Assembly: GCF_027409185.1 (NCBI RefSeq)
Contig: NC_084463.1
Location: 159,379,869 to 159,443,868 of the forward strand
Direction: 5' to 3'
Origin: Cynocephalus volans
Lineage: Eukaryota; Chordata; Mammalia; Dermoptera; Cynocephalidae
Length of the DNA: 64,000 nucleotides
The position numbers and the translations under genes are program-made. Shown one piece after another: positions 31,201-41,870 of the stretch. Every line of letters begins with the position of its first letter. Positions within the stretch are counted from its first letter, which is position 1. The notes beneath the pieces were generated by a model. It saw only the letters and a program-made list of their open reading frames with translations. It did no database searches and was not told the DNA's origin.

Positions 31201-34200
31201 GGGAGGAGGGAGGGGAGGACGAGGGAGGACGAAGGATGGGGGAGGAGGGAGGGGAGGACGGAGGGGAGGACGGGGGAGGAGGGAGGGGAGGGGGGAGGGG
31301 AGGACAGGGGAGGGGAGGAGGGAGGGGAGGGGAGGGCAGAGGGGAGGAGGGAGGGGAGGATGGGGGAAGAGGGAGGGGGGAGGGGAGGACGGGAGGGCAG
31401 AGGGGAGGGGAGGAGGGAGGGGAGGACGGGGAGGAGGGAGGGGAGGGGAGGAGGGAGGGGAGGGGGAGGGGAGGAGGGAGGGGAGGGTGGAGGGGAGGAG
31501 GGAGAGGAGGATGAGGGGGAGGAGGGAGGGGAGCAGGGAGGGGAGGGGGAGGGGAGGGCAGAGGGGAGGAGGAAGGGGAGGGCAGAGGGGAGGAGAGAGG
31601 GGATATCGGAGGGGAGGAGGGAGGGGAGCAGGGAGGGGGGAGGGGAGGGCAGAGGGGAGGAGGGAAGGGAGCAGGGAGGGGAGGGCAGATGGAAGGAGGG
31701 AGAGGAGGATGAGGGGGATGAGGGAGGGGAGGGGGAGGGGAGCAAGGAGGGGAGGAGGGAGGGGATGTCGGAGGGGAGGAGGGAGGGGTGGACGGAGGGG
31801 AGGAGGGAGGAGTGGACGGAGGGGAGGAGGGTGGGGAGGAGGGAGGGGAGGACGGAGGGGAGCAGGGAGGGGAGGAAGGAGGGGATGTCCGAGGGGAGGA
31901 GGGAGGGGATGTCCGAGGGGAGGAGGGAGGGGTGGGGGAAGGGGAGGAGGGAGGGGAGGAGGGAGGGGACGACGGAGGGGAGGAGGGAGGGTGCAACCGG
32001 CTCCCCAGGGTCATGGGTACATGGCAGAGGGAGAAGGGGGGTCCGGGGTGGCAGGTCCCACACGAGGTAAGGGACCTCCGTTATGGGGCCTGGGGAGAGG
32101 CACGCGCCCTCACACACAGGTACCAGGCTGGGGTGGAGGGGGAGCAGGGCAAGGGGCACCTGGGCACAGCCTGTCCAGAGACAGGTCTGCACTGAGCACC
32201 TACTGTCTGCCCCCTGCAAGCACCTTAGGCAGTATCTGATGGGGAGGTAGGTAGTATTTCAGTAACTGCACAAATGGGAGTCTCATTGTCAAGGGCTCAG
32301 AACTCAGTACCATGGGGGCAGGGTCTGCCGTATCCCGGTATGTAGGACTATGCCAGGCACATGGCAGCCCCTTAATAAATAAAGCAGTGGAGGGGGTGGG
32401 GGTGTCAGAGAGGCTGTCCGGACATGGTAAGGTGATAACTAGGCAGGAAGGTTGTGGCAGGGGGCAGAGGAGCTCTTGGGCATGCGAGCACCATGTGCAA
32501 AGGCCCTGCGCCAGGACAGGGCTGTGAGGGAAGCTGGGCCACCTTGGCTTCTCCCGGGCATGAGGTGCCTGGGACTGGGTGTCCAGGACACACACTCGGA
32601 CTTGTAATGTGGCATAAGGAGCTGAGGGTGTGCAGAGCTCAATGGCAGCACGGCAGAGTGGCTGCCCCTTGCAGGCACAAGCTGGCTCCTGCAGGTTTGG
32701 GTGGGGCTGCTGACCTCCGCAAGGCCCCAGGCAGGGAGTGTGTGGGGTGGGGGTAGAGGGGACCCCATCCAGCCCTGCCCCCCTGCCAGGGACCTGCCTG
32801 ACCCTGTCCCACCCACCTCTGGAGCTGGCCCTTTGGGGCTCTGGCCAGATCAGAGCAGAGATGGCGGCCACGCAGGCAGAGGAAGCCGGCCCTGAATTAA
32901 TCTGTCACTAAAGCTTGGCCGTGGCAGGCGCAGTCATGATTTAGATGAATAATTGAAACGCTTCGATACATTTATTATCCCTTTAGTGCAAAAGTGGCAG
33001 AGAAAGACGAGGGGTAATTGAAAAAGAGCGCACAAATCTCCAGGAGAAAGCCAGCTCCTTATCGCCGAGTAAACATTTCAGTCCTAATAAACAGGAGAGA
33101 CACGCGTCAGGGCCCTGTCGGTTCCCATCCTGATTTAGGACCCGCCTCCCTTCTTACCATACAATAGGAGTGTTTTTAAAATTTTTTTATTGAGCCAGTA
33201 AGTGGCTTTCCAGAAGGGAGGTGGGGAGAGGAGCCGGCCTGGCAGTCACTAGGCTGAAGAGTCTGGCGGGGAGGCTGGGGACTGCCCCAGGACTGTCAAG
33301 CCTCCCAGAAGCAGACCCTCTCTGGGGGCCTCCCCATCGAGCTGTACCTGCTGAACTCCTATTCAGCCTTCAGAGCCCAATTCAAATGCCCCCTCTGCTG
33401 AGAAGCCTGCTACCAAACCCAGACCCCTTGAGGGCACAGCCAAGTCCTGAGTCCCAGCATTTGGCATAGCTGCCCTTCCCCACCCCCATGTCCCCGCCTC
33501 AGAGAGAGCCTGGGAAGGAATGGGGTGCAGGGGGCTTCCCCAAGACTCACTGTGCAGCCAGCACCACCACGTCTGGCCTCAGGGCTTAGTGGGGGTCCAG
33601 CCCCAGAGTGACACAGGCCTAGGAGTCCTGTCCCCTCCAGGTCAAGGCCCTTTGCTCCCAGAGGCCCCCGTGGCTCTCACTGAGGTTGGGGGTACCTGGC
33701 AGAATGCACCCCTGCTCCCCGAGGCTGCAGCCCTCTCTTGCCCTGCTCACCACACACTCGCATGCAAAGCCTGGGCTTGCTGCACTGGGCCCCTCTGAGG
33801 GAACTCCGAAGCCACCCCCTGCACCAGCGTGTTGGTCAGCCCCTCCCGCTCTTGGGGCTGGAAGGAGGTGGCACTGGAGGGGGAGGTGATGAGAACTGGT
33901 CCCCGGCTCCCTGGGCAGGGGCGGCTCACAGAGGGTGCAACTAGCCACCCCGGAAGTGCCAATTGAGTATTTACTGCAGAGTAGGGCTGTTCTAGGGGCT
34001 CAGAATGTCCTAGACCCCGGCCCTAGGGGAGAGCACATTCTAGAGGAGGAGACGGGCAATGAGAAGCAAACATAAAATATACGAATGTTAAAGGGGATCA
34101 GCTCCCTGGAGAAAAATCACGGAGCAGGGAGGGGCGGCTGCTGCCATTTAAACAGAGTGACCCTGAGGGCAGAATGGGGCTAGCGTGGCATCAGCGCATG

Positions 34201-37004
34201 GATGGGGTGAGGGGACATGGGGGGGTTTAGACTGGGGGTGGCGGGGGTAGAGGTCTGAATCTCTGCAGAAGGAACCTCAGGGGACCTGATGGGAAGATAG
34301 GGGTCTGTCAGGGCAGTCAGGTGGGGACCCGGCCCTCCACAGGCAGGTTGAGGGTTAAGGCCAGGTGTGCCAGGGGGCGGTGAGGGCATAGGTGACAGAT
34401 GGAGGGCAGAGGATGTCCCAGGGGCCTGGGGCCCAGCTTCATTCCATCCCCAGCCTCGTCCCTACCACACCGTCCCCTCCCCACCACCTCCACCTTGTTC
34501 CAATCACATTAGCAGAGTGACAGCCCCAGCGAGCACTTGCAGCGGGTCCATAAATCTCAGGCAGCATTAAAAGGCTGGACTCCGGGCCCACTTCCTCCTG
34601 GGTCACGGCTGCCCCATCCATCTCTGCACCAGCCAGGCCACACGGGGCCTGCTCCAGCCTCCCCTCACCCCCAAAGCCGAAGGAGAGCTGGAGGATCCCC
34701 CCACTGTGTGCCCTCCATCTGGCCAGGGCAGGTGACTTCCCAGAGCGAGGTCCCCAGGCTGTCTAGGAGCCACTCCCTGCTCTCCTAAAACCTCTGTGGC
34801 TATTGCCCTCTGCCTTCGGGGTGAGTCCTTGTCTTAATGTATCAGGCTGGCTCTGCCTTTACCTGTAGTTCATTCATTCATCCAACAAACATTTCTTGAG
34901 CACCTACAACATGTGCCAGACCCAGTTCTGGGTGCTAGAGATGTGGCCTTTCATTTTCAGGGGGTCTGTCGTCGGCAAGTCAATTGCACGGCCTGCTAGG
35001 AAGTGGCAGGTGCTCTGAGAAGGGCAGGGCGGGGCCCACGGAGGAGATGGCGTTGGAGTGAAGACTTGTAAGAGGTGAAGGGAGTTGCCCCATGGACACC
35101 TGGGGAAGAACACCGCAGCCAGAGGAACAGCCAGTGCCAAGGCCTGGAGGCGGGAGTGGGCCTGGCCCGTTCCAGGGACCCCGGGGAGGCCAGCGTGGCT
35201 GGCGCGGCGGGGGACAGTGGGCAGTGTGGACGTGAGCCCGAGACGTGTCCGGGGATGTTGTGGGCCATGGTAAGGACCTTGGCCTCGGCTCGAGTAAGGC
35301 AAGAGCCCTGGCAGGGCTTCGAGAAGAGGGGCGGTGAGCTGACTTAGGATTGAAAAGGCCCACACCTTTTTTGATCCTTTGTCTTCCCGAACTGAATGGC
35401 TAAAAATCCAGCTGCTCACATGGTCTCCGAGGCTTCTGCGTCACCTCTCACCTCCTGCCTTCAGGCTGGGCTCCAACCACTCGTCTTCCGAGCCTCCCAA
35501 ATGCCCCATGCCCTCTGTCACTTCCAGGCCTTTGTCTGTGCTGTTCCTTCTGCCTGGGACACGCTTCCCACCGCTCCTCACCAGACTCACTCCTACCTAT
35601 CCCTCGGGTCCCGATGGAGGGGCCACCTCCTTCCAGAAGCCTTCCTGACGCCCAAGGCGGGACAGATGCTCCTCTCCGAGCTCCCGTGGTGCCTGTGCCC
35701 CTCCCCCCGTGGCGTCACACCTGTGTGATGGTGGCTGCTCTCATCTGCACTGTGAGCTCAAGGGGCAGTGTTTGTCCTGCACCCACTTCGGGGCTGGGCA
35801 CACAGTAGGCACTCATCACCCAGTGATGAGTGAATGCACAAGAGCGCATGGCAGGTGTCGTCACCTCGGGCCCCTAGTCCTCCAGAAGGACAGGCTTCGG
35901 AAGAGGGTCCTTGCAGGGTCTGTCTGTGGGCCCACAATCCCCAGCAGAGCCCCCTCATTCCGTGAGGCTTCCCGGGTAGCTGTGACCTCCACAGGGACAG
36001 CTAGAGGAGAAGTGGGGAGGGAGGGAAAACATCTCTAGCCACAAACAGACCCCCCCATCCTGCATCCTGGCTGGTCACCGACAGCTCTTAACGCGGCTCT
36101 TATTTATTCCTGACCTTCGCTGCCCCTTTTATTTTTCCCCCTTTTAAAACCTGGCCTGGGCCCCGCCACTGCTGCCGTAAACACAGCCCCCGGGATTTAT
36201 CCGACGGCACATTAACCCCTGCCCCCTCGCGCACCAATCATCCTGCTGCCGGCGCAGACAGCGGGCAGCCCGGCTGGTGAGGGGCTGGGGGGGCCCGGCC
36301 GGGCAGGCTGGCCAAGGGAGGTCGGCACTGGGGGCAGAGGGATGCCCCCCTCACCTCTGGCACCTGCTGACTGGCCTGCATCCCTCACAGCCTGGCCCAC
36401 CCTGACCTCCAACCTCCTACCCTCCTGGCCCTACCAGGATCCTGCTTCAAAGGGGTCATTAATAATAGTGAACACCCCAACACTCGCAGGGGCTTCACAG
36501 CTGGCAGAGCTCTCCCTGACTTTATGAGACCTTGTTCTGTCTGCAGAGTCACGCTGCAAGGTCCCAGGGCAGCACAGAGATAATTCTACCCTCACAAGTG
36601 GGGAAACTGAGGCCAAGGGGTCACAGGGCTGCATGAGGTCACCTGGGCATCAGGGGCAGGGCTGGGCTTTTCCCACCACACTGCAGCACCCCAGTCCCAG
36701 CTGCCCCCCAGGTACAGACCAGGAGGTCACCCAGCGCTGAGGGACAGGGTCTGCTACCCAGCTTGGTCTGCTGAGGTGCAGAGAGGCCTGGGTGAGACAG
36801 CTGGGACAGGAAAGAAGGACCATGACGGGGGATTGAGGAGGGAGGTGGCCTGGGGGGACGGTGGGGATGGTGGGGAAAGTGGATGGCAGTGAGCCAGGAA
36901 CAGAGGGCTGAGGGGCTGCAGAGGTGTCACCACCACCCACCCTACCCCTCACCCCAACAGGAAGGTCCACTCACCACCGCCACCTCCAAGCAGGGAGCTG
37001 TTGG
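22237..37004 (-). CDS. MACROD1: ADP-ribose glycohydrolase MACROD1, 3' part (residues 173-325)
   Basis: Seven minus-strand coding pieces (37004-36975, 23717-23601, 23100-22979, 22872-22842, 22704-22631, 22419-22338, 22241-22237) join in frame and encode the last 153 residues of a 325-residue protein by human numbering. MACROD1 hydrolyses ester-linked ADP-ribose from Asp/Glu side chains and O-acetyl-ADP-ribose, and is mainly mitochondrial. The fragment is the catalytic half of the macrodomain: NSSLLGGGG with Asn174 and the phosphate-binding glycine loop, then [13 protein letters not shown] with Asp184 and His188, [21 protein letters not shown], and the C-terminal HYFPVA. All splice ends are GT/AG. 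Upstream exons (targeting peptide, DITKLEVDAIVNA) were not found and must lie right of the window. The gene runs convergent to OTUB1. Confidence 0.93.
22338..22419 (-). CDS. MACROD1: MACROD1 coding exon (residues 298-324)
   Basis: Encodes [20 protein letters not shown] to LPHYFPV plus one base. Acceptor GGCGCAG, donor GTACGT. Confidence 0.93.
22631..22704 (-). CDS. MACROD1: MACROD1 coding exon (residues 273-297)
   Basis: Encodes [20 protein letters not shown] to QHKDK. Acceptor CCCAG, donor AAG|GTGGGC. Confidence 0.93.
22842..22872 (-). CDS. MACROD1: MACROD1 31-nt coding exon (residues 263-272)
   Basis: Encodes [10 protein letters not shown] plus one base, the second phosphate-binding loop. 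The acceptor is preceded by a run of 14 C (14 G on the plus strand at 22875-22888). Confidence 0.92.
22979..23100 (-). CDS. MACROD1: MACROD1 coding exon (residues 222-262)
   Basis: Encodes [20 protein letters not shown] to LEHRLRSA. Acceptor CCCGCAG, donor GTGAGG. Confidence 0.93.
23601..23717 (-). CDS. MACROD1: MACROD1 coding exon (residues 183-221)
   Basis: Encodes [20 protein letters not shown] to RLPAK with Asp184 and His188. Position ITCGY has Cys where human MACROD1 has Gly; from memory MACROD2 also has Cys there, so it is probably tolerated. Confidence 0.93.
23700..24300. promoter_or_regulatory. CpG-rich intronic region with CTCF-like site
   Basis: GC-dense stretch inside MACROD1. 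The 14-mer CCGGCAGGGGGCGC at 23993-24006 closely matches the CTCF core motif. No transcript start could be assigned. Confidence 0.5.
25300..25530 (+). mobile_element. MIR SINE, well preserved
   Basis: Nearly full MIR: GGGTTCAAATCCCAGCGCTG, a 'cttaacctctctgggcctca' stretch, GTAAAATGGGATAATAGTAG and an end near 'gccagtgctaggcaag'. Confidence 0.8.
26745..26870 (-). mobile_element. MIR relic
   Basis: Reverse MIR pattern with gacactgaggcacagagagg and CAGTGTCACGCAGCTGGCAG. Confidence 0.55.
27575..27730. promoter_or_regulatory. AT-rich enhancer-like island
   Basis: Abrupt AT-rich block in GC-rich intron with TGTAATATTCATGAGG, ATATTTAAATTTATTCAGC, AAACAAACAAGCAAGC and AGCTAATTAATTATTTAC. It has no repeat hallmarks; homeodomain- and forkhead-type cores are dense. 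Function is inferred. Confidence 0.4.
28060..28400. mobile_element. MIR relics, two in opposite orientation
   Basis: Reverse MIR at about 28.06-28.17 kb (gaccaaggctcagagaggca), and a forward piece at about 28.32-28.40 kb (ctctgtgcctctgtttcctc). Confidence 0.5.
29225..29385. promoter_or_regulatory. AT-rich enhancer-like island
   Basis: Non-repetitive block with AAATTCATTATGGGGTGAG, TTAGGGCTTCATTATGTAC, TCATGCAAAAATCACTCC (octamer-like ATGCAAA) and a run of TTATTAAAAATCCCC. Regulatory role is inferred from composition and motif density. Confidence 0.4.
30240..30760. promoter_or_regulatory. Intronic GC-rich island
   Basis: CpG-dense stretch directly left of the polypurine minisatellite. A donor-like CCGCCGGG|GTGAGTCGGG is near 30265, but no matching exon could be supported. 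Confidence 0.4.
30905..31995 (+). repeat. Polypurine G/A minisatellite, about 1.1 kb
   Basis: Nearly pure GA-rich strand built from irregular repeats of GGAGGGAGGGGAGGAC and GGAGGGAGGGGAGCA type, with occasional GATGTC(C)GA spacers. Runs of G make G-quadruplex and triplex (H-DNA) formation likely. Long proline/serine or glycine/arginine open frames in all phases are by-products. Confidence 0.95.
32888..33125. promoter_or_regulatory. AT-rich enhancer-like island
   Basis: Non-repetitive block with CTGAATTAATCTGTCAC, AGTCATGATTTAGATGAA, TAATTGAAACGC, GGGTAATTGAAAAAG and GAGTAAACATTTC (forkhead-like). Strong candidate conserved noncoding element in the MACROD1 intron. Confidence 0.45.
33335..33475 (+). 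mobile_element. L2 LINE fragment
   Basis: Typical L2 wording: CCTATTCAGCCTTCAGAGCC, AATTCAAATGCCCCCTC and GAAGCCTGCTACC. Confidence 0.6.
34780..34960 (+). mobile_element. L2/MIR fragments
   Basis: L2-like CTGGCTATTGCCCTCTGCC-type text, followed by a tail with CATTCATTCATCCAACAAAC. Confidence 0.4.
35380..35840 (+). mobile_element. L2 LINE fragment
   Basis: Long L2 match pattern: ttctgcctgggacacgcttc, ccttccagaagccttcctga, CTGTGAGCTCAAGGGGCAG and GGGCACACAGTAGGCACTCA. Confidence 0.7.
36085..36250. promoter_or_regulatory. Enhancer-like non-repetitive block
   Basis: TAACGCGGCTCTTATTTATT, CCCCTTTTATTTTTCCC, CTGCCGTAAACACAG (forkhead-like) and CACATTAACCCC. Function is inferred only. Confidence 0.35.
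36975..37004 (-). CDS. MACROD1: MACROD1 30-nt coding exon (residues 173-182)
   Basis: A tiny exon, minus strand, between acceptor TCTTGCAG and donor GTGAGT. It encodes [10 protein letters not shown]: Asn174 and the first glycine-rich loop. Phase is 2 bases + 9 codons + 1 base and joins the 23717 exon exactly (G|TG GAC). It is isolated by 13.3 kb on one side and at least 27 kb on the other. Confidence 0.9.
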
Positions 37005-38154
37005 CTGCAAGAGAGAGAGAGACAAAGTTGGGTCAGTAGGGACAAGGCCGGGTGGGCTGGGCGGGGCGTGTGCAGGGGGTGAGAAGGGAGGTGGGGGCCA
37101 TCAGCTGGGCCCCAGAGCGGCAGCCCAGGTCTGGCCTTTGGACTTGGGCACAGGGTCTCCCCGGGCCTCCGAGGAGATGGAGCATGCTCCTAATGGGCCT
37201 AGGGTTTGCAGGGTGGCAGAGGACGGGGGCATGGGAGAGCCACCAGGCTCACCTGGGGTGGGGTCTGAGTGGCGGATGACACGTGCCATGTATCCTTCCA
37301 TCTGGTCATTTTCAGCCCATGGGACCTCCTGAGGCCCATCAGTTCCAGGCCATCGGGGCTCACGTGCTGCAGCACGACACAGACCTGACGCCACTAGGAA
37401 GCAACTGTGCTGCTGCAGCCATGGCCAGGGCTGCCCAGGGAATGAGTAGAAGGCTGGAGATCATGAACCGGGGCCGGGGCGGGGAGGCCCAATGGACAAG
37501 AGCGGCACGGGTGCCATGTCAGGGGCAGGAACCCAAGCCAGTTCAACAGTTGGCCCCATGCCTCAGTTTCCCCAGAGGTAAAACAGGGATACTAGCCCCA
37601 CCTCACAGGGTTGGTGTGAATTCAGGTCAAGGGAGAGGGATCCTTCAGCTCCGGATCAGAGGTGGCGCTGCCAGGCAGAGCTGGGCTGGGCTGAGGCCGC
37701 TTTCCTGAGCGGTCCTGTGCGTCTCGCTCTGCCTGGCTGGCTGCCCCCTCCCGCCTGCCCGCTCGGCCACAGCCCCTCTGCTGAGTGTCAGGGCTGTGCC
37801 GGTCAGCCTGGCTCCAGCTTCTGGCCACACAGCGTGCACCTGTGGTGACTACTGGTGCTAATCAGGGAAAGCGATGGGACACAGGGCAGGTGCATCCTTG
37901 GCCCAGGTGCTGCCCGGGTCAGGGGCCGGCTGTGCCACAGCCCTGCAGCCCCGGGAGTCCTTAGGCTCCTCACATGCCTCTGCCACCTACCCCACCTTCC
38001 AGGTCCCATCACAGCCCTTCTGGGAGGACACAAGCAGAGCCTGGGCCAGCAGTGGGGGCTGCTTCAGGGCCGAGCAGGCTACAGGCCCGGGTGTTGTGCG
38101 GAGCCGCAGATGCTGCTAAGTGGTGTCGGGCGGCTCCGAGTGGTTGGTCTCCCA

Positions 38155-38275
38155 GAGCTGACAGCTCTTCGCTTGGGGAATAATTAATTCCACAGCCCGA
38201 AAACCCAGGGCTGCAAGTTGCCACGTTACTTGCGAGATTAATACAAGCAGCTAATTAAGATGGAGAGGCTAGGAG
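38155..38275. promoter_or_regulatory. AT-rich enhancer-like island
   Basis: GGGGAATAATTAATTCCACA, GAGATTAATACAAGC and AGCTAATTAAGATGG: three homeodomain-type TAAT cores within about 90 bp, no repeat hallmarks. A related TTAATTAACACCGG occurs at 38.99 kb. Confidence 0.4.
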
Positions 38276-38444
38276 CGGCCAGACGCTCCCAGAACTGGGG
38301 TGGGGCGTGGGGAGCACAGGAGGAAGGTGAGCTGAGCCAGGCAGCCACGCGACAGGCACCCAGGCAGACGAGGAAGGCCACTGTGGTGCTGGCCCCCAAG
38401 GCTCTGGGTGTGCCCTCTGCCCAGGAGCGTGCATTTCCACCGAC

Positions 38445-38640
38445 CAAGTGAGGACTGTGTGCCAGGCACAGGCTAAGCGCTTTACACAAATAACTCCATT
38501 TACCATCATAGCAAAGCCACAAGGGAAGCACTACTGTCCCCATTTTACAGAGAAGGAAACTGAGGCCCACAGAGATGGCATCACACAGTGGCAGTAGCAG
38601 GATTGGAACTGGGTCTGTCTGACGCCAGAGCCACAAGGCG
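38445..38640 (-). mobile_element. MIR SINE relic
   Basis: GTGTGCCAGGCACAGGCTAA, CCCCATTTTACAGAGAAGG and AACTGAGGCCCACAGAGATG. Confidence 0.75.
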
Positions 38641-41600
38641 GGCAGACCTCAAGGCAGACTGCCCTGAGCAAACAACTGTCACAGGAGCTCCTCTTCCTGG
38701 CCAAGGTCGGGGCCTGCCTTCTCCAAACCGGCAGAGCACACAGCAGGCCCTTTCGGATGCAACCTTGACCCCACTCCCTGCCCCTGCAGGTCTGGCGTAG
38801 AAGAGAGAGGCTGGTGCTCTTGGAGGCAGTGGCTGGGCATCTGGACAGCCCTGCCCCAGAGCCAGGGTGAGAACGGGGCATCTCAGCTTGGCTGGTCCAG
38901 CTTTGACCCCCTAGCCTGGGGGCAGTCCTGGCGGCTGTCGGAAGCTGCCCTCCATGGCCCTTCCCCACCTCCCCCATTACCTCTCTCTCTTAATTAACAC
39001 CGGCCGCAAATGAGCTGGCTCCCACTCAAAGAGGTAACAGTGCCAAATGGGTTGGCAGAGGGACTGGAAGGGGCGGAAGGGGAGGGGGTGCTGACCTGCC
39101 ATTCTGTAGGCCCCTGTCGGAAGGGGCTGCCAATCCCCGCCAGCCTGGCACCCCCAAACCCCACGGTGTGTGGCCCTGCCTGGGCAAGGTGAGTGGGGTG
39201 CACTGGCCCGATGCCCACCCAGCCAGGGTCTGAGAAGGGAGGTGAGCCTGGGGCAGAGGGAGTTCCCCAGGTACAGCTGGTGGAGGGCAGGCCAGGTGGC
39301 ATTATCTGCCACAGGTGGGAAAGGGCAGGTGAGCCCAGTGCTAAGGGCTCGGACTTGGGCTGCACCGAGGACCTGGTCATGAGCCTGTCCCTATACTCAG
39401 TGGGCCTCCTGGGAGGCTGGTCTGCTGGGCCCCCTTCTTCCAGCCCACCATTCCCAGCAGGGCGGGGGGTCCAGGGGGACGGTGGTGACCTGGTGGCCTG
39501 CATCCAGTTCCTCAGCTTGACCTAACCCCTGGACCCCTGTTCTGGCCCTCTCCCCAGAGACCTTGATGCCTGGCCACGTGGTGCCCCCAGAAGGCTGGGG
39601 CAGGCTGTCCAAGGGGAGGTCTGGAGACTTGGGGGGAACAACCAGAAAAGGGGCCGCAGTGCTGGCAGAAACCAGTAGGCTGTCAAGTTGGAGTGAGCAG
39701 GCCTGAAGCCATGGTGGAAACTAAAACTGCACGGGCTGTTGGCAAATTTTTAACATACAGGTTTTTTCTTTGGCATGCATTTCTCTGAGTTCCCTCTTTT
39801 CCCATGGTTATTTGATATTTTGAACCTTGGTTATGGGGCAAGATGACATTATTTACATGACTATAAAATTCTTTTCCAGCCAGACTGAAGCCGCAGACTC
39901 GCATGTACTGCCCAGACCCTGAGATAATAGCGAGGTCGGGAGCAGAAGCCAGACGCAGCCTTGGCGAGAACCTGCACCTGGCCCCTCGCACGCCTCCTTC
40001 CCTCCTGCTTTTCGTTCCCCATTTTCCATTCCCTCAGCCCCCTTTTTAAAAACCCTTCAGTAAACCTGAGTTTTGGAGATGGCTTTAGTCTGGCCATTCT
40101 TCAGGTTTACCAGGGAGATGGGTTAGTCTGACATCTGTCCTCAGGTCACCTGTATTCCTGAATAAAGCTGACTTGCATTTTCACCAACATTTGACGTGGG
40201 AGTGGTTTGGTTTTGAAAGGGGGCAGGCGGCTGTCCTGTGCCCTGCAATAGTCCCTGAAGCGTGGCTGCCCAGACATCCCACCCTGAAGCAGAGTGGCTC
40301 CAGCCTTCCTGCTCCCCAGGCCAGAGCTGGCCCTGGTCCCCAAACCTCGAGGCCCCGGCTGGCAGTTCCCACTTCCCCTAAGTGCCCCCACACACTGGGC
40401 CTGAGTCTCCAGTACCTCCCCCTCCTACTGCCCCTTCCCCCTGCTCCTCTCAGTTTGTGTTGAGGCTCTAAATCACAACTGGTCTTTAGCCCATTTTTCA
40501 GATAAGAAAACTGAGGCTCACAGGGTAACTGGGGGGTGGGAGAATGGGGCTCAACTCCGGGTGGGCTGGCTGTCAGAGCTCACTTTCTTAACCTCTGCAC
40601 GCTCCCCACTTCCTGATGCCTTCTTGCTAAGGGCGAGGTGCTGGGTGAGCGGTGAGGTGGGTGACGAGCACCGGCCTTCGAGTCCAACCTGGGGCTCATG
40701 ACCCGGCCCCACCCAGGACCAGACCTGCCCCAGCAAACAGGGGTCTTTGAACTCCATGTCCATGAGGGTCTGGGTGAGCCGGGCCCAGGCCTGGCCTGGG
40801 GGCTTGGGTGAGGGGCCTGAGGCAAGAGTGCAGGTTCCAGGCCAGGCCAGCTTCACACCTTGGGGGCGGTGGGGGCGCCCTGGTCGGTGGCCTGCTGTCA
40901 TAGTCTGTACCAGCCCCCACTGCAGGTCAGGGTGGCCCAGCCCCGCTGCCTCTGGACATGCCTACACCACAGTCTGCGGGACTTGATTAGCTCTTAGCCC
41001 AGTGTGTGCCTGTGACTTGGGGTGGCACCCCTCAGCACCAGTCACTGCCAAGTCCTCTGTCCTCTGAAGGTGGCCCCCTGGAGGGCTGGAGTCCTGGGGG
41101 TCTCACTCCCAGTCTCGCACACATTCTGCCCCCCTCCCCTGCCCCCACACTGCTGCCGGGGCAGTGCACTCCCCCAAGCCCCATGTACCCCTCTGCCCAC
41201 TTCACGCCTTCTCAGGCTCAGGGTACCTCCTCTGTGGGGACCCACCCCCCCGCCTGTGCCCCCAGTGCTTGCTGTTCTGGTGGCAGGGTGTAGTCATTCC
41301 CCAGTTTGTGCCCCAGCTCCCAGCCTAGTTTGGGGCTGGCAGGTGGCCACTGCCCAGTGAAAGGGAGTGGGCCAGACCCAAGTGCTTGGCAAGTGTCACT
41401 TCAGGTCAGAAGAGGCCCAGGGGCAGAGGCGGCTCCTGGCCCCTCCTAACCTCCCTCCACAAAAACGTTTTAATTTTCTGCCAACTGGGCACCATAGAGG
41501 TGAACAACTCCAGGGGGTCTGGGAACTGGGGTGGGGGCCGGGCAGTGAGAAGAGGGCAGAGTGGAGCAGCTGGGGACATGCACACCCCCACCCTCCTCCT

Positions 41601-41714
41601 CTGGTGGCCCTCCCCTGCCAGGCGACACCCCATGGAAAGAGCAGCTCCCACCTCTGAGGGCCCAGGCAGGGCCCGATCTCCCGCCGGGCACAGTAGGCCT
41701 CGCCCGTGGTACAT

Positions 41715-41870
41715 TTAGAGACCTATGAAAATGTTGTAATTTCTTTTAAAGTCAGAAGAAAAATAATGAACTTTTAGGTCGACAAAAATGTTTTAATATA
41801 TAATATTAATATATTTGTCTTTATGCCAACAAAGTCATAAAACAGAATTTTTATAATTTTTTTTAGGGAG
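41715..41870. promoter_or_regulatory. AT-rich block, enhancer-like or relic
   Basis: Very AT-rich: GAAAATGTTGTAATTTC, CAAAAATGTTTTAATATAT, ATTAATATATTTGTC. It could be a regulatory element or an old transposon fragment. Confidence 0.3.

Larger units (their letters stand above)
23718..36974 (-). other. MACROD1: MACROD1 intron (13.3 kb)
   Basis: No further MACROD1 exon was recognised here. It holds a CpG-rich region with a CTCF-like site, MIR and L2 relics, a second GC-rich island at about 30.24-30.76 kb, a polypurine minisatellite and several AT-rich enhancer-like islands. Long open frames around 30.6-32.2 kb are products of the minisatellite. Confidence 0.8.

Noticed and set aside
30642-32219. 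525-, 430-, 377- and 351-codon open frames rich in Pro/Ser or Gly/Arg/Glu
   Set aside because: All are readings of the polypurine minisatellite in different phases. They are open on both strands because the repeat lacks stop codons, and none has splice or homology support.
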